64,000 bases of DNA from Cupriavidus taiwanensis (GTDB lineage Bacteria > Pseudomonadota > Gammaproteobacteria > Burkholderiales > Burkholderiaceae): NCBI RefSeq assembly GCF_900250115.1, contig NZ_LT984804.1, forward strand, positions 434,001 through 498,000, read 5' to 3'. The translations under genes were made by a program, and so were the position numbers. Below the pieces are notes generated by a model. That model was not told the origin of the DNA and ran no database searches. It saw nothing but the letters and a program-made list of their open reading frames with translations. Positions 8,525-17,567 of the stretch are shown piece after piece; position 1 is the stretch's first letter; each line of letters begins with the position of its first letter.

Positions 8525-8890
8525 CTAAGCCTCCGTCACCTCGCAAAACCGCAGCCGGTTCCCGAACGGATCGGCCACCTGCAGCATCCGGCCCCAGCCC
8601 ACATCTTCGACACCGGGCCTGGCATACGGATAGTTCCTGGCGGACAGCTCCCGCTGCAGTGCATCGATATCCATCACCGGCACGAATACGGTCGAGCCCG
8701 GCGTGGCGTCGCCATGGTGCTCGCTCAGGTGCAGTGTCAGGCCGCCGCGCCTTACCTGCGCGTACAGCGGCAACCCGTCTTCCAAGCGATGCTCCCACTC
8801 GAGTGTGAAGCCGAGGAAATCCAGGTAGAACTCTTTGGCCTTGTCGACCGAGAAGATGCGGAGGATGGGGATGCCGGCGGACAGGTCCAT
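8525..8890 (-). CDS. Glyoxalase/bleomycin-resistance superfamily (VOC) protein
   Basis: The 121-residue protein is one VOC domain: ILRIFSVDKAKEFYLDFLGF at the start, LTLHLSEHHGD in the middle and VADPFGNRLRFCE at the end. Metal-ligand positions include His in LHLSEHHGD and the terminal Glu. The family covers glyoxalase I, antibiotic-binding proteins and ring-cleavage dioxygenases; a lone small domain like this most often resembles bleomycin-resistance-type proteins. The start at 8890 fits the domain boundary. Converges on the GST gene; no operon partner. Confidence 0.85.
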   Translation of the reverse strand: MDLSAGIPILRIFSVDKAKEFYLDFLGFTLEWEHRLEDGLPLYAQVRRGGLTLHLSEHHGDATPGSTVFVPVMDIDALQRELSARNYPYARPGVEDVGWGRMLQVADPFGNRLRFCEVTEA

Positions 8891-9043
8891 GGTGTTCGGT
8901 TCGGGGTGGCGCTGGAATCCCGGATGATAGCGCTGCCGCCGGCTTGCCGCGCGACGCCGCATAATCAATCGCGGCAATCTTCGTTGGCCTTGCCCGGTCC
9001 CGCGACTAAGCTGTCGCTCCGACTTGCATCCTGGAGCACCGCC

Positions 9044-10012
9044 ATGACCCCCACCCACAATGCCCGTCGCCGCCGGCTTCTGGCTGGAGCGGCTGCGGCC
9101 GCCGCCGCTGCGCTGCCTGGTGTCGGCCGCGGACAAGGGCTGGCCGCGCTGCGCATCGGCTACCAGAAGTCCTCCACGCTGATGATCCTGCTGAAATCGC
9201 GGCAGACGCTGGAACAAGCCCTGGCGCCCGGGGGCGTGGCGGTGCAATGGTATGAATTCACCTCGGGCTTGCCGCTGCTGGAAGCGCTGAACCTCGGCAA
9301 TATCGACCTGAGTGCCGACGTGGCCGATGCGGTGCCCCCGTTCGCGCTGGCCGCAGGCGCGGCGCTCACGTATTACGCGACCGAGACCCCGTCGCCGCAG
9401 GCGCAGGCGATTGTGGTGCGAGCCGATTCGCCGATCCGCGAGGTGGCCCAGCTCAAGGGCCAGCGCGTGGCGTTTGCCAAGGGTGCCGGCGCGCACTACC
9501 TGGTGCTCGAAGCGCTGGCGCGCGCGGGACTGTCGATCCGCGATATCGAACCGGCCTACCTGACCCCGGCCGATGCGCGCGCGGCGTTCGAGCGCGGCAG
9601 CGTGGCGGCGTGGGTGATCTGGGACCCGTTCCTGGCCGCGGTGCAGCGCCAGTCCAATGCGCGCGTGCTGCGCGACGGCGAAGGGCTGTCCAGCTATCGC
9701 CGCTTTTACCTGGCAGCGACGCCGTTCGCGCGCGCGCATGCGCAGGTATTGGAGGTCGTGTTCGACGCGCTGCGCGACGCGGGCGACTGGGTCAAGCGCA
9801 ATCCCGCCGAGGCCGCGCGCTGGCACGCGCCGCTGATCGGCCTGGATGCCGCCACGGTCGAGGCCGCGAACGCGCGACGCAGTTATGCGGTACGCACCGT
9901 CGACGCGGCCGCGCTGGCCGAGCAGCAGCGCATTGCCGATGCCTTCGCCGCGCAGGGCATCCTGCCGCGCAAGGTAGTGGTGTCGGCCTCGCCGGTCTGG
10001 CGCAAGGCGTAA
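9044..10012 (+). CDS. Aliphatic-sulfonate-type ABC transporter substrate-binding protein (SsuA-like), orphan
   Basis: The 322-residue protein has a signal peptide with a basic RRRR stretch and an Ala-rich core (residues 8-31). The mature part follows SsuA: LRIGYQKSSTLMILLKSR, then ALNLGNIDLSADVADAVPP, LKGQRVAFAKGAGAHYL and VAAWVIWDPFLAAVQ. SsuA proteins capture sulfonates or sulfate esters in the periplasm for the SsuB/SsuC ABC importer. No permease, ATPase or monooxygenase gene adjoins it, so it must share a transporter encoded elsewhere. The RRRR run with LLAGAAAA could be read as a Tat signal but lacks the consensus. Confidence 0.87.
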   Translation: MTPTHNARRRRLLAGAAAAAAAALPGVGRGQGLAALRIGYQKSSTLMILLKSRQTLEQALAPGGVAVQWYEFTSGLPLLEALNLGNIDLSADVADAVPPFALAAGAALTYYATETPSPQAQAIVVRADSPIREVAQLKGQRVAFAKGAGAHYLVLEALARAGLSIRDIEPAYLTPADARAAFERGSVAAWVIWDPFLAAVQRQSNARVLRDGEGLSSYRRFYLAATPFARAHAQVLEVVFDALRDAGDWVKRNPAEAARWHAPLIGLDAATVEAANARRSYAVRTVDAAALAEQQRIADAFAAQGILPRKVVVSASPVWRKA

Positions 10013-10240
10013 GGCGCGGCGCACCAGCGCAGCGCGCCATGCGCTGCGTGGCTGTGGTGGCGCTGCCGTCGATCAAGGCCCAGCGCGAAGAGGCGTTCCA
10101 GGAGGGATAACAGGGGGAAGCGGGGGCAAGGCAGTCTCGCAACAACGAGAATGACGGGCTGTTTCGTTCCTTGCGGACAAAACAGCCCTGGCCTTGCGCG
10201 GGTAATGCCTGGGAGGTCCCGCGCCCGTGCGGGCAGATCG

Positions 10241-12445
10241 TCAGATCACGCCCATCGCCGGATCGCTGACCGTATCCTCGCCGGTCTCCATGCGGCCGGC
10301 AAAGCGCCGCGCGAACGCGTGGCTGGCCTCGCACGTCACGACGAAGTCGTACCAGTTGCCGCTTTCGGCCACCGGCCATTCCAGCGTTTCCACCTTGCCC
10401 CGCTTGACCCGCTGCGTCCACGGGCCGTCGTCGCGATAGGCCCGCGCCTTGACGGTGAAGGTCACGTCGGCATCGCTGTCGTTATGCAGCTTGACCTGTA
10501 TCGTCGGCTTCTTGCAGGGGTTGTAGCAGACCTGGATTTCGGTGGAGGTGGTGGCCGTCTCGTTGACGTCGCCGGTGAAGGCGCGGTGATAGCCGTTGGG
10601 CCCGAGCACCCACAGGTCATACTTGCCGCCATCGGCATTGACGTCCCACGCATCGTCCAGCGCCTTGCCGGCCTCGACCACGTAGCGGCGCGGAATGCGG
10701 TCCAGGTGCAGCTTGTCGTAGACGTGGAACACCGCGCCGGCCTGGTGCGCGCTGCCGTTGGCGAACAGCAGGCGCACGGTGCGGGCGGCGGCATCGACGC
10801 GCGCGCTGGTATGCAGTTCATACGGCAGCTTGCGCGACGGGCGCGAGCCGGTGGCCTGCGCCGGCAGCGCGGGCGTGGCCGGCACCGGGATGGCGGGCTG
10901 CGCCTGCTGCCACGCGGTCAGGCTGGTGGCGTCGGCACGCGTGGTGCGCCCCGCCAACACGGGCAGCGTCTCGGTGTTGGGCGTGGCGAAGTTGAAGGCG
11001 CTGGTGAGGTCGCCGCAGACGGCGCGGCGGTAGGCGCTGATCTGCGGCTCCATCACGCCGAAGCGCGCTTCCAGGAAGCGCAGCATCGAGGTGTGGTCGA
11101 ACACCTCGGAGTTGACCCAGCCGCCGCGGCTCCACGGCGACACCACCCACAGCGGCACGCGCGGCCCCGGCCCGAACGGCTTGCCATCCTGCGGCGGCTG
11201 CTTGGGCGTGGCGGGCGGGAAGTTGAAGTACTCGTAGGCCATCTGCGCCTCGTCGAGGGTCGACTTGCCGGCCAGCGTGCCGTCCGGGTTGCGCGACGGC
11301 GCGGTCGGCGGCGGGCTGTGGTCGAAGAAGCCGTCGTTCTCGTCGAAGTTGATCAGCAGCACGGTCTTGCTCCAGACCTCGGGCGATGCCGTCAGCGCAT
11401 CGAGGATGGCCTGCACGTACCAGCCGCCCTTGGCCGGGCTGGACGGGCCGGGGTGCTCGCTGAACTCCGCCGGCGGGATGATCCACGACACCTCGGGCAG
11501 GCGGCCGTTCTGCACGTCGTCGCGCAGCGACTGCAGGAAACCGCCGTCTGACATGGTGTTGCAGAAGCCCTTGGCGAACGGGCTGTACTGGTCGTCGATG
11601 TCCGGGTTGTAGGGCGGGTTGACGCCGGTGCCGGCGGTGTTGGACAGCTTGCGCCCCTCGGGCATCTTTTCCATCCCGGCGCGCCAGTGGCGGAAGCTCA
11701 TCATCTGGTTGCAGCCGTAGTTGTCCGGCACGTTCTGGTAGACCTTCCAGCTCACGCCGGCGCCCTGCAGGCGGTCGGCGTAGGTCTTCCAGGTCCAGCC
11801 TTCGGTGGACGGGCCGACGTCGGCACCGGCGTTGAATTCATTGATCATCACCGCGACGTTGTCGCCGGTGGGGCCGTTGCTGCCGGTCCAGTAGAACAGG
11901 CGGTTGGGGATGGTGCCGGTGTGCATCGCGCAGTGGTACGCGTCGCACAGCGTGAAGGCGTCGGCCAGCGCGCGCTGGAACGGGATCTCGGCGTTGTCGT
12001 AGTAGCCCATCGACAGCGCCTTCTTGGCCACCGGCCAGCGGTCCATGCGGCCGTGGTCCCACGCGGCCTGCGCATCGGGCCAGGTGTGCGGCGTGCCGCC
12101 GGCGCGCTGCGCGTTGCCCTGGCTCTCGTCGAGGTGGTAGGGGGTCAGCGTATTGCCGTTGGCATCGGTCTGGTAGAACGCGTTCTTGCCGTTCGGCAGC
12201 GGGATCGCGAAGCGGTCGCCGTAGCCGCGCACGCCCTTGAAGGTGCCGAAGTAGTTGTCGAACGAGCGGTTTTCCAGCATCACCATCACGACGTGCTTGA
12301 CGTCCTGGATGGTGCCGGTGGCGTTGTTGGCCTCGATCGCCAGGGCGCGGCGGATGCTGGGCGGAAAGCTGGCCAGCGCCGCGGCGGCGGCGCCGGCGCC
12401 GAGGCTGGTCTTGAGGAACTGTCGCTTGGACGGATTGAAGGTCAT
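10241..12445 (-). CDS. Secreted phospholipase C, acid-phosphatase/PLC superfamily (phosphocholine-specific type)
   Basis: The 734-residue exported enzyme begins with a Tat-like signal (SKRQFLKTSLGAGAA, KR instead of RR), followed by the catalytic-domain signature HVVMVMLENRSFDNYFGT near residue 51. This family hydrolyses phosphatidylcholine or sphingomyelin to a diglyceride or ceramide and a phospho-head-group. Later blocks INFDENDGFFDHSPPP and PRVPLWVVSPWSRGGWVN are typical of PlcN/PlcH. The last 130 residues hold the two beta-rich C-terminal domains. The start at 12445 places the Tat motif at the N-terminus. A small lipoprotein gene lies 47 bp upstream on the same strand. A role in phosphate scavenging or host-membrane damage is inferred from the family. 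Confidence 0.92.
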   Translation of the reverse strand: MTFNPSKRQFLKTSLGAGAAAAALASFPPSIRRALAIEANNATGTIQDVKHVVMVMLENRSFDNYFGTFKGVRGYGDRFAIPLPNGKNAFYQTDANGNTLTPYHLDESQGNAQRAGGTPHTWPDAQAAWDHGRMDRWPVAKKALSMGYYDNAEIPFQRALADAFTLCDAYHCAMHTGTIPNRLFYWTGSNGPTGDNVAVMINEFNAGADVGPSTEGWTWKTYADRLQGAGVSWKVYQNVPDNYGCNQMMSFRHWRAGMEKMPEGRKLSNTAGTGVNPPYNPDIDDQYSPFAKGFCNTMSDGGFLQSLRDDVQNGRLPEVSWIIPPAEFSEHPGPSSPAKGGWYVQAILDALTASPEVWSKTVLLINFDENDGFFDHSPPPTAPSRNPDGTLAGKSTLDEAQMAYEYFNFPPATPKQPPQDGKPFGPGPRVPLWVVSPWSRGGWVNSEVFDHTSMLRFLEARFGVMEPQISAYRRAVCGDLTSAFNFATPNTETLPVLAGRTTRADATSLTAWQQAQPAIPVPATPALPAQATGSRPSRKLPYELHTSARVDAAARTVRLLFANGSAHQAGAVFHVYDKLHLDRIPRRYVVEAGKALDDAWDVNADGGKYDLWVLGPNGYHRAFTGDVNETATTSTEIQVCYNPCKKPTIQVKLHNDSDADVTFTVKARAYRDDGPWTQRVKRGKVETLEWPVAESGNWYDFVVTCEASHAFARRFAGRMETGEDTVSDPAMGVI

Positions 12446-12492
12446 GGCGTGGCTTGGGTCGGTCTGTCGCTGGTTCGGAAAGCGGCCCCGGA

Positions 12493-12708
12493 TCACGGGG
12501 CGCAACGCGTGGCGCAGGTGTCGGGCTTGCCGGTGTGCCCGGGCTTGGCGCTCGCGTCCGGCGCGTTGCCCTGGGCAGTGGGCTGCAGGGTGCCGCCGCC
12601 CGCGCCGGGCGAGTCGTCGCCGCCGCAGGCGGCAAGCATCAATGCCAGGGTGAGGGTGCCGGCCGCCAGCCATGGCCGGGCGGAATGCGACAGCAAGGTG
12701 GGTCTCAT
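12493..12708 (-). CDS. Small lipoprotein upstream of phospholipase C
   Basis: The 71-residue product has a basic N-terminus, a hydrophobic core (LAAGTLTLALMLAAC) with lipobox LAAC and Cys about residue 28, then a Gly/Asp linker and a Cys-x3-Cys tail (DTCATRCAP). It is predicted to be a lipid-anchored envelope protein. The ATG at 12708 is the one that gives an N-terminal signal. It is on the same strand as, and just upstream of, the phospholipase gene, so co-expression is likely. I know of no function; it could be a chaperone or anchor for the lipase, but nothing in the sequence proves that. Confidence 0.65.
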   Translation of the reverse strand: MRPTLLSHSARPWLAAGTLTLALMLAACGGDDSPGAGGGTLQPTAQGNAPDASAKPGHTGKPDTCATRCAP

Positions 12709-13019
12709 TGGTGCAGGGCCTTTTCTTCTGGTTGAGGGAGAGAACGATGGCCGCGCCCGTTGCGCCGACAGACGGCTGCACGCATCGGACTTCCGCCGCG
12801 GCGGATGACAAGCGTGGGTCTGGCCGGTTGCTGCGGAGCATGGCCGTGGCTTGTCGCGACAGCGGGCGATTGTTGACGGATCAAATGTCAGATGTTTGAC
12901 AGGGCGCACTTTCGGCGATTTGCCTTTGTAACCAAAAGTGTCTCGCAGCGGGCGTGGCAATTGCAGGCACTGCCGGGTTGCCAGCCGTTCATCCGTTCAA
13001 CCCGACACCGGAGACCGTT
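12709..13019. other. Divergent intergenic region, lipoprotein/phospholipase versus katE
   Basis: This 311-bp gap must hold promoters in both directions. A GGAGA ribosome site lies just before the katE ATG. An inverted repeat TCAAA-N9-TTTGA spans 12881-12899. I see no convincing OxyR, Fur or Pho box by eye and no further gene. Confidence 0.5.
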
Positions 13020-15152
13020 ATGCCCGACAAGTCCGACGCCAAGGCCACGCCCACGTCAAACACCACATCCACCCCCCCTGCGCAGGGCGCTGCAGCGGGC
13101 TATGGCGATGCCCAGCGCGGCGCGGGCGGAGAGCTGCACCAGGTTGCCGGCGGCAACCATGTCCCGTTGACCACCAACCAGGGCGCTCCTATCGCGGACA
13201 ACCAGAACTCGCTCAAGGCCAATCCGCGCGGCCCGACCCTGCTCGAAGATTTCATCCTGCGTGAAAAAATTACACATTTCGACCATGAGCGCATTCCCGA
13301 GCGGATCGTCCATGCGCGCGGCACCGCGGCGCACGGCTATTTCGAACTGACCGATTCGCTGGCGCAGTTCACCACCGCCAGCATCCTGACCGAGGTCGGC
13401 GTCAAGACCCCGGTATTCGCGCGCTTCTCCACCGTGGCCGGCGGCGCGGGCTCGATCGACACGCCGCGCGACGTGCGCGGCTTCGCGGTCAAGTTCTATA
13501 CCCGGGAAGGCAACTGGGACCTGGTTGGCAACAACATCCCGGTGTTCTTCATCCAGGACGCGATCAAGTTCCCCGACGTGGTCCACGCGGTCAAGATGGA
13601 GCCCGACCGCGCCTTCCCGCAGGCGGCCACCGCGCACGACACCTTCTGGGACTTCATCTCGCTCACGCCGGAGTCGATGCACATGGTGATGTGGATCATG
13701 TCGGACCGCACCATCCCGCGCTCGCTGCGCATGATCGAAGGCTTCGGCGTGCACAGCTTCCGCCTGCTCGACGACCAGGGCCGCTCCACCTTCGTCAAGT
13801 TCCACTGGCGCCCGAAGCTGGGGCTGCAGTCCACGGTGTGGGACGAGGCCGTCAAGATCGCCGGCGCCGATCCGGATTTCCATCGCCGCGACATGTTCAA
13901 CGCGATCCAGTCCGGCAATTTCCCCGAGTGGGAACTGGGCGTGCAGCTGTTCACCGAAGCCGATGCGGCCAAGTTCCCGTTCGACCATCTCGACGCCACC
14001 AAGATCATCCCGGAAGAGACCGTGCCGCTGAAGATCATCGGCCGCATGGTGCTGGACCGCTGGCCCGACAACTTCTTTGCCGAGACCGAGCAGGTGGCGT
14101 TCTGCCCCGCCAATATCGTGCGCGGCATCGATTTCTCCAACGATCCCCTGCTGCTGGGCCGGCTGTTCTCGTACCTCGACACGCAACTGCTGCGCCTCGG
14201 CGGCCCCAACTTCAACCAGATTCCGGTGAACGCGCCCAAGTGCCCGTTTGCCAACCACCAGCGCGACGGCCATATGCAGATGCAGCAGCCCAAGGGACGC
14301 GTCGCCTACGAGCCCAACTCGCTGTCCGATGACTCGCCGCGCGAGGCACCCGACCTGGGCTTCCGCCACGCGCAGGTGCCCGAGCAGGGCGACAAGGGCC
14401 GCATCCGCCCTGAGACCTTTGCCGACCACTACAGCCAGGCGCGCCTGTTCTACCGCAGCCAGACCCGCGCCGAGCAGGCGCATATCGCCTCGGCGCTGGT
14501 GTTCGAGCTGTCGAAGGTCGAGCACGTCCATGTGCGCGAGCGCATGGTGGCCCACCTGCTCAATATCGACCCCGACCTGGGCGGCCGAGTGGCCGATGGC
14601 CTGGCGCTGGACCAGGTGCCCGAGCCGCTGCCCACCGCCGCGCCGGTGCAGGACCTGCCGCCGTCGCCGGCGCTGCAGATTATCGGCAAGATGAAAGACA
14701 CGCTGCAGGGGCGCGAGGTCGGCATCCTGGTCGCCGACGGCTCGGACGGCGCCACGGTCGAGGCGATCCGGCAGGCGGGCAGCGCCGCCGGCGCCACGGT
14801 GAAGATCGTCGCGCCCAAGGTTGGCGGCGCGGTGCTGGCCGATGGCACCAAGCTGCCAGCCGATGGCCAGCTGGCAGGGACGCCGTCGGTGATGTTCGAT
14901 GCCGTGGCCGTGGTGCTGTCGGCCGACGGCGCCGCCATGCTGGTAAAGGAAAGCGCGGCGCTGGATTTCGTCTGCTTCGCCTACGCCCACCTGAAGGCTA
15001 TCGCCACCGATGCGGGCGGGGACGTGCTGCTGGCCCACGCCCAACTGCAGCCCGACCCTGGCATCGTGCCCGCCACTGACACGGCGCGCTTTATCGCGGC
15101 GGCGAAGACGCGGCAGTGGGACCGCGAGCCGCAGGTGCGGATGCTGGCATAA
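13020..15152 (+). CDS. katE: Catalase HPII, large-subunit monofunctional haem catalase
   Basis: The 710-residue enzyme converts hydrogen peroxide to water and oxygen. The catalytic His lies in [13 protein letters not shown] (about residue 98), the distal Asn in [14 protein letters not shown], and the haem-ligand Tyr in [20 protein letters not shown]. The disordered Ala/Thr/Pro N-terminus and the C-terminal DJ-1/PfpI-like domain (from [19 protein letters not shown], about residue 565) mark it as the large HPII type; E. coli KatE is somewhat longer (about 750). The ATG at 13020 follows a GGAGA site. It is monocistronic, ending in a GC-rich hairpin. Stationary-phase or peroxide control is expected from the family but not visible. 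Confidence 0.95.
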   Translation: MPDKSDAKATPTSNTTSTPPAQGAAAGYGDAQRGAGGELHQVAGGNHVPLTTNQGAPIADNQNSLKANPRGPTLLEDFILREKITHFDHERIPERIVHARGTAAHGYFELTDSLAQFTTASILTEVGVKTPVFARFSTVAGGAGSIDTPRDVRGFAVKFYTREGNWDLVGNNIPVFFIQDAIKFPDVVHAVKMEPDRAFPQAATAHDTFWDFISLTPESMHMVMWIMSDRTIPRSLRMIEGFGVHSFRLLDDQGRSTFVKFHWRPKLGLQSTVWDEAVKIAGADPDFHRRDMFNAIQSGNFPEWELGVQLFTEADAAKFPFDHLDATKIIPEETVPLKIIGRMVLDRWPDNFFAETEQVAFCPANIVRGIDFSNDPLLLGRLFSYLDTQLLRLGGPNFNQIPVNAPKCPFANHQRDGHMQMQQPKGRVAYEPNSLSDDSPREAPDLGFRHAQVPEQGDKGRIRPETFADHYSQARLFYRSQTRAEQAHIASALVFELSKVEHVHVRERMVAHLLNIDPDLGGRVADGLALDQVPEPLPTAAPVQDLPPSPALQIIGKMKDTLQGREVGILVADGSDGATVEAIRQAGSAAGATVKIVAPKVGGAVLADGTKLPADGQLAGTPSVMFDAVAVVLSADGAAMLVKESAALDFVCFAYAHLKAIATDAGGDVLLAHAQLQPDPGIVPATDTARFIAAAKTRQWDREPQVRMLA

Positions 15153-15174
15153 GGGCAAGAGGAACGGGAGGCAG

Positions 15175-15202
15175 GGGCCGGTGCCGGCGCGGGCACCGGC
15201 CC
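15175..15202 (+). terminator. GC-rich hairpin downstream of katE
   Basis: An 11-bp perfect stem, GGGCCGGTGCC with GGCACCGGCCC, closes a 6-nt loop 22 bp after the katE stop. No T-tract follows, so it may be a 3'-end stabiliser or a weak terminator. Confidence 0.5.
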
Positions 15203-15278
15203 TGTGCACATAGCGCAAGCCTGTGAATACGCAGGCAGGTTAAAATCTTCCATCCCTGTCTCCCGCGTGCCGCAGTCC

Positions 15279-15965
15279 ATGTCCGAAGAAAAGAAGAGCC
15301 TGTCCGAAACCATCCGCGCCGCGATCGAGCAGGAGATTCTTTCTGGAAAACTTCCCAGCGGCACGCAACTGGAAGAGCAGCAGTTGCTGGCGCGTTTCGG
15401 CGTGTCGCGCACGCCGGTGCGCGAGGCGCTGATCCAGCTGGAGTCGGCCGGCCTGGTCGACCTGGTCCCGCGCCAGGGCGCGATCGTTTCGTCGATCACG
15501 CTGCGCGAATACGTTGCCATGAACGAGATCCTGGTCCAGCTCGAGGCGCTGGCGGCGCGGCTGGCGGCGCGGCGCATCTCCGCGGCGCAGCGCATGGCGC
15601 TGCAGCAGGCGTTCGATGCGTGCCGCGCGGCGGGGCAGCGCGCCGATTCCGATCGCTACCGCGAAGCCAACGACGCCTTCCACGACGTCATCTACGCCGC
15701 CTGCTGCAATGACATCCTGTCGCGGCAGATCCGCACCATGCGCGCGCGCATGCGCGGCATGCGCGACCTGCGCTTCGAAAAGCCGGCCCGCATTTTGGCC
15801 TCGCTGGCCGAGCATGAAGCGGTGATGGACGCGATCGCGCGCGGCAACGAAGACGATGCCGCGGCCGCCATGGTCCGGCATATCGCCACCGGCGGCGATG
15901 TCTACGCGGACCTGATCGCCGCCATGCCCGACGACGAGGCCGGCGGCCGTCGCGGCCGCCGCTAG
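15279..15965 (+). CDS. GntR-family transcriptional regulator, FCD (FadR) subfamily
   Basis: The 228-residue protein has an N-terminal winged helix (LSETIRAAIEQEILSGKL, then QLLARFGVSRTPVREALIQL) and a C-terminal all-helical FCD domain in which DAFHDVIYAACCN and HEAVMDAIARGNEDDAAAAM supply the metal/ligand-binding His and Asp positions. The ATG at 15279 is preferred over an upstream ATG at 15204 because homology starts there and the upstream stretch overlaps the katE terminator region. The nearest likely target is the Bug/CoA-transferase operon to the right, across a gene-free repeat region, where paired GTATAC motifs occur. That link is inference. Confidence 0.85.
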   Translation: MSEEKKSLSETIRAAIEQEILSGKLPSGTQLEEQQLLARFGVSRTPVREALIQLESAGLVDLVPRQGAIVSSITLREYVAMNEILVQLEALAARLAARRISAAQRMALQQAFDACRAAGQRADSDRYREANDAFHDVIYAACCNDILSRQIRTMRARMRGMRDLRFEKPARILASLAEHEAVMDAIARGNEDDAAAAMVRHIATGGDVYADLIAAMPDDEAGGRRGRR

Positions 15966-16083
15966 GCGGCGGCGGGGCGACCGGGTGGGCTTATTCCAGG
16001 TTCATCGCCAAATAACGGGGGATGATGTGGATGCGCAGGGATTGATGTGGTTGACTTCGTGGATGCGCCGGCCCTCACCCCCG

Positions 16084-16109
16084 CCCCTCTCCCGTACGCG
16101 GGAGAGGGG
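16084..16109. repeat. Palindromic intergenic repeat, 11-bp stem with TACG loop
   Basis: CCCCTCTCCCG at 16084-16094 pairs perfectly with CGGGAGAGGGG at 16099-16109. The surrounding CCCTCACCCC...GGAGAAAACAGG context is the common REP-like element of many beta- and gammaproteobacterial genomes. On transcription it would form a stable hairpin. Confidence 0.7.
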
Positions 16110-16420
16110 AGAAAACAGGCAGGAAGAAAAACGCTGTTGGGACCGCCGGCGACAGCGCTGTGCGAGCGCAGCGATGCACTCCGTGCCCGAGCCTAAGACC
16201 TGAGATTGGGAGCGCGCGCAGCGCAGCCGTAGGCGTCCCACCAAAAACGTCGTTAGCAGGCTGCCACCGACCTAAAGTCGGGTTCGTCCATCCGACCTCG
16301 AACGCCAGGCACCTCCAGGTAGCGTCAGCAGGGCCGAACCACCGAACGCCGACCCGCAAGTCACTGCCATTCGAACCACCAACGCCGCCTTAGCCAGCCG
16401 CTTAGGCGACGCGCTCTTTG

Positions 16421-16470
16421 CCTCCTTTCTGTCGCTCGGACAGAAAGGAGGTCGCCGGCTACGCCGGCGA
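16421..16470. repeat. Two adjacent perfect hairpins (13-bp and 8-bp stems)
   Basis: CCTCCTTTCTGTC (16421-16433) pairs with its complement at 16439-16451 around a GCTCG loop. Immediately after it, TCGCCGGC (16452-16459) pairs with 16463-16470 around TAC. With no gap between the hairpins, this is unlikely to be chance and looks like a dispersed structured repeat unit. Confidence 0.75.
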
Positions 16471-16540
16471 AACAGCCGCGCCCGCCAAGCACGACCAACA
16501 AACCAACCTCGCTACCCCAGCCTTACCAACATCACCTACC

Positions 16541-17518
16541 TTATTCCAACCTGACCCCAGCCTGCTCAATCCGCATCACAGCCGATTTCCCATCCGCCGC
16601 GGCCCATTTGGCAAATTCCGCGGACGACGCCGAGGTCGCGACCTCGCTGCCATTGGAAGCCAGCTTCGCCCGCAGTTGCGGGTCAGCCATCACCTTGGTC
16701 GCGGCGGCGAAGAGCTTGTCGCGGATGCCGTCGGGAAGCCCGGCCGGCCCATACAATCCAAACCAGAAGGTAAAGTCAAAGCCCGGCAGGCCCGTCTCCG
16801 CCAGCGCGGGCAGGCCTGGCGCGACCGCCGAAGGCTTGGGCGTGGTCACGCCAATCATCTTCACCACGCCTTGCGTGCCCAGCGGCAGCACCGACGCCGC
16901 CGTGCCGAACGACAGTTCCACCTCGCCCGCGGCCACCGCCTGCAGTGCCGGGGCACCGCCCTTGTAGGGCACGTGGGTCATCCTGGCCCCCGTGGCCTTT
17001 TCGAACTGCAGTGCGGCGATATGCGGCGAGCCGCCGATGCCGGACGACGAGTAGTTAAACTTGCCTTGCTGCGCCCGGGCCTTGGCCACCAGCGTCTTGA
17101 CGTCGCTGACATTCAGGTTCTTGTTGACGGCCAGGATCAGCGGCGACACCGTCAGCCGCGTCACCGGGGTAAAGTCCGTCGCCTTGTAGCGGGCCTTGTA
17201 CAACTGCTGGTCGATGCCGTACAGCGTCGCCGTGGCCAGGCCCAGCGTGTATCCGTCCGGCGCGGCCTGCGCCAGCGCGGCCGAGGCCAGCGTGCTGCCC
17301 GCGCCGGGCTTGTTGTCCACCACCACGGTCTGGCCGAGTTCCCGGGAGAGCGCTTCGCCGAACACGCGCGCGACATAGTCCGCCGCGCCCGCCGGCGTGT
17401 AGCCCACCAGCAGGCGGATGGGCCGGGCCGGGTATTCCTGCGCGCCGGCCAGCGCGGGCAACGCCGCCAGGGCGGCAAGGGCCGCGCCGATGGCAGCGCG
17501 CCCGATAGCGTGGGTCAT
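16541..17518 (-). CDS. Bug/TctC-family periplasmic receptor
   Basis: The 325-residue protein has a signal peptide ending ALAGAQ (about residues 1-23), then the Bug pattern YPARPIRLLVGYTPAGAADY, VVVDNKPGAGSTLASAAL and DGYTLGLA. AGAADYVAR replaces the usual GGGxD, and DGIRDKLFAA near the end is typical. The start at 17518 places the signal peptide at the N-terminus. It lies 49 bp behind a CaiB/BaiF CoA-transferase gene on the same strand, so it probably captures the acid that the transferase activates. No TctA/B genes are present. Confidence 0.9.
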   Translation of the reverse strand: MTHAIGRAAIGAALAALAALPALAGAQEYPARPIRLLVGYTPAGAADYVARVFGEALSRELGQTVVVDNKPGAGSTLASAALAQAAPDGYTLGLATATLYGIDQQLYKARYKATDFTPVTRLTVSPLILAVNKNLNVSDVKTLVAKARAQQGKFNYSSSGIGGSPHIAALQFEKATGARMTHVPYKGGAPALQAVAAGEVELSFGTAASVLPLGTQGVVKMIGVTTPKPSAVAPGLPALAETGLPGFDFTFWFGLYGPAGLPDGIRDKLFAAATKVMADPQLRAKLASNGSEVATSASSAEFAKWAAADGKSAVMRIEQAGVRLE

Positions 17519-17567
17519 GGTTGTCTCCTTGGTGTGTTCGCTGTCGCGGTTATATTTTTTGCGAGCC

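Larger units (their letters stand above)
15966..16540. other. 575-bp gene-free region with palindromic intergenic repeats
   Basis: No credible gene is present. The short open frames here have no family features and read through palindromes. The stretch contains a CCCCTCTCCCG hairpin at 16084-16109, a low-complexity segment with a small CCGAC/GTCGG hairpin near 16267-16281, and two adjacent perfect hairpins at 16421-16470. The composition is less GC-biased than in the genes and looks like a patchwork of dispersed non-coding repeats. Confidence 0.6.

Noticed and set aside
9092..9112. Ala-rich stretch as possible artefact in the SsuA-like protein
   Set aside because: It is a normal signal-peptide core; the frame is intact through the mature domain.
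13056..15218. Very long antisense open frame opposite katE
   Set aside because: It exists because of the extreme GC third-position bias; it has no domain features and katE is fully explained on the plus strand. The same reasoning applies to long antisense frames opposite acnB, the czcA-like gene and the 19-21.7 kb region.
16075..16359. Possible 94-residue gene in the repeat region
   Set aside because: The reading frame runs through the palindromic repeat, and its composition matches spurious translations of intergenic repeats.
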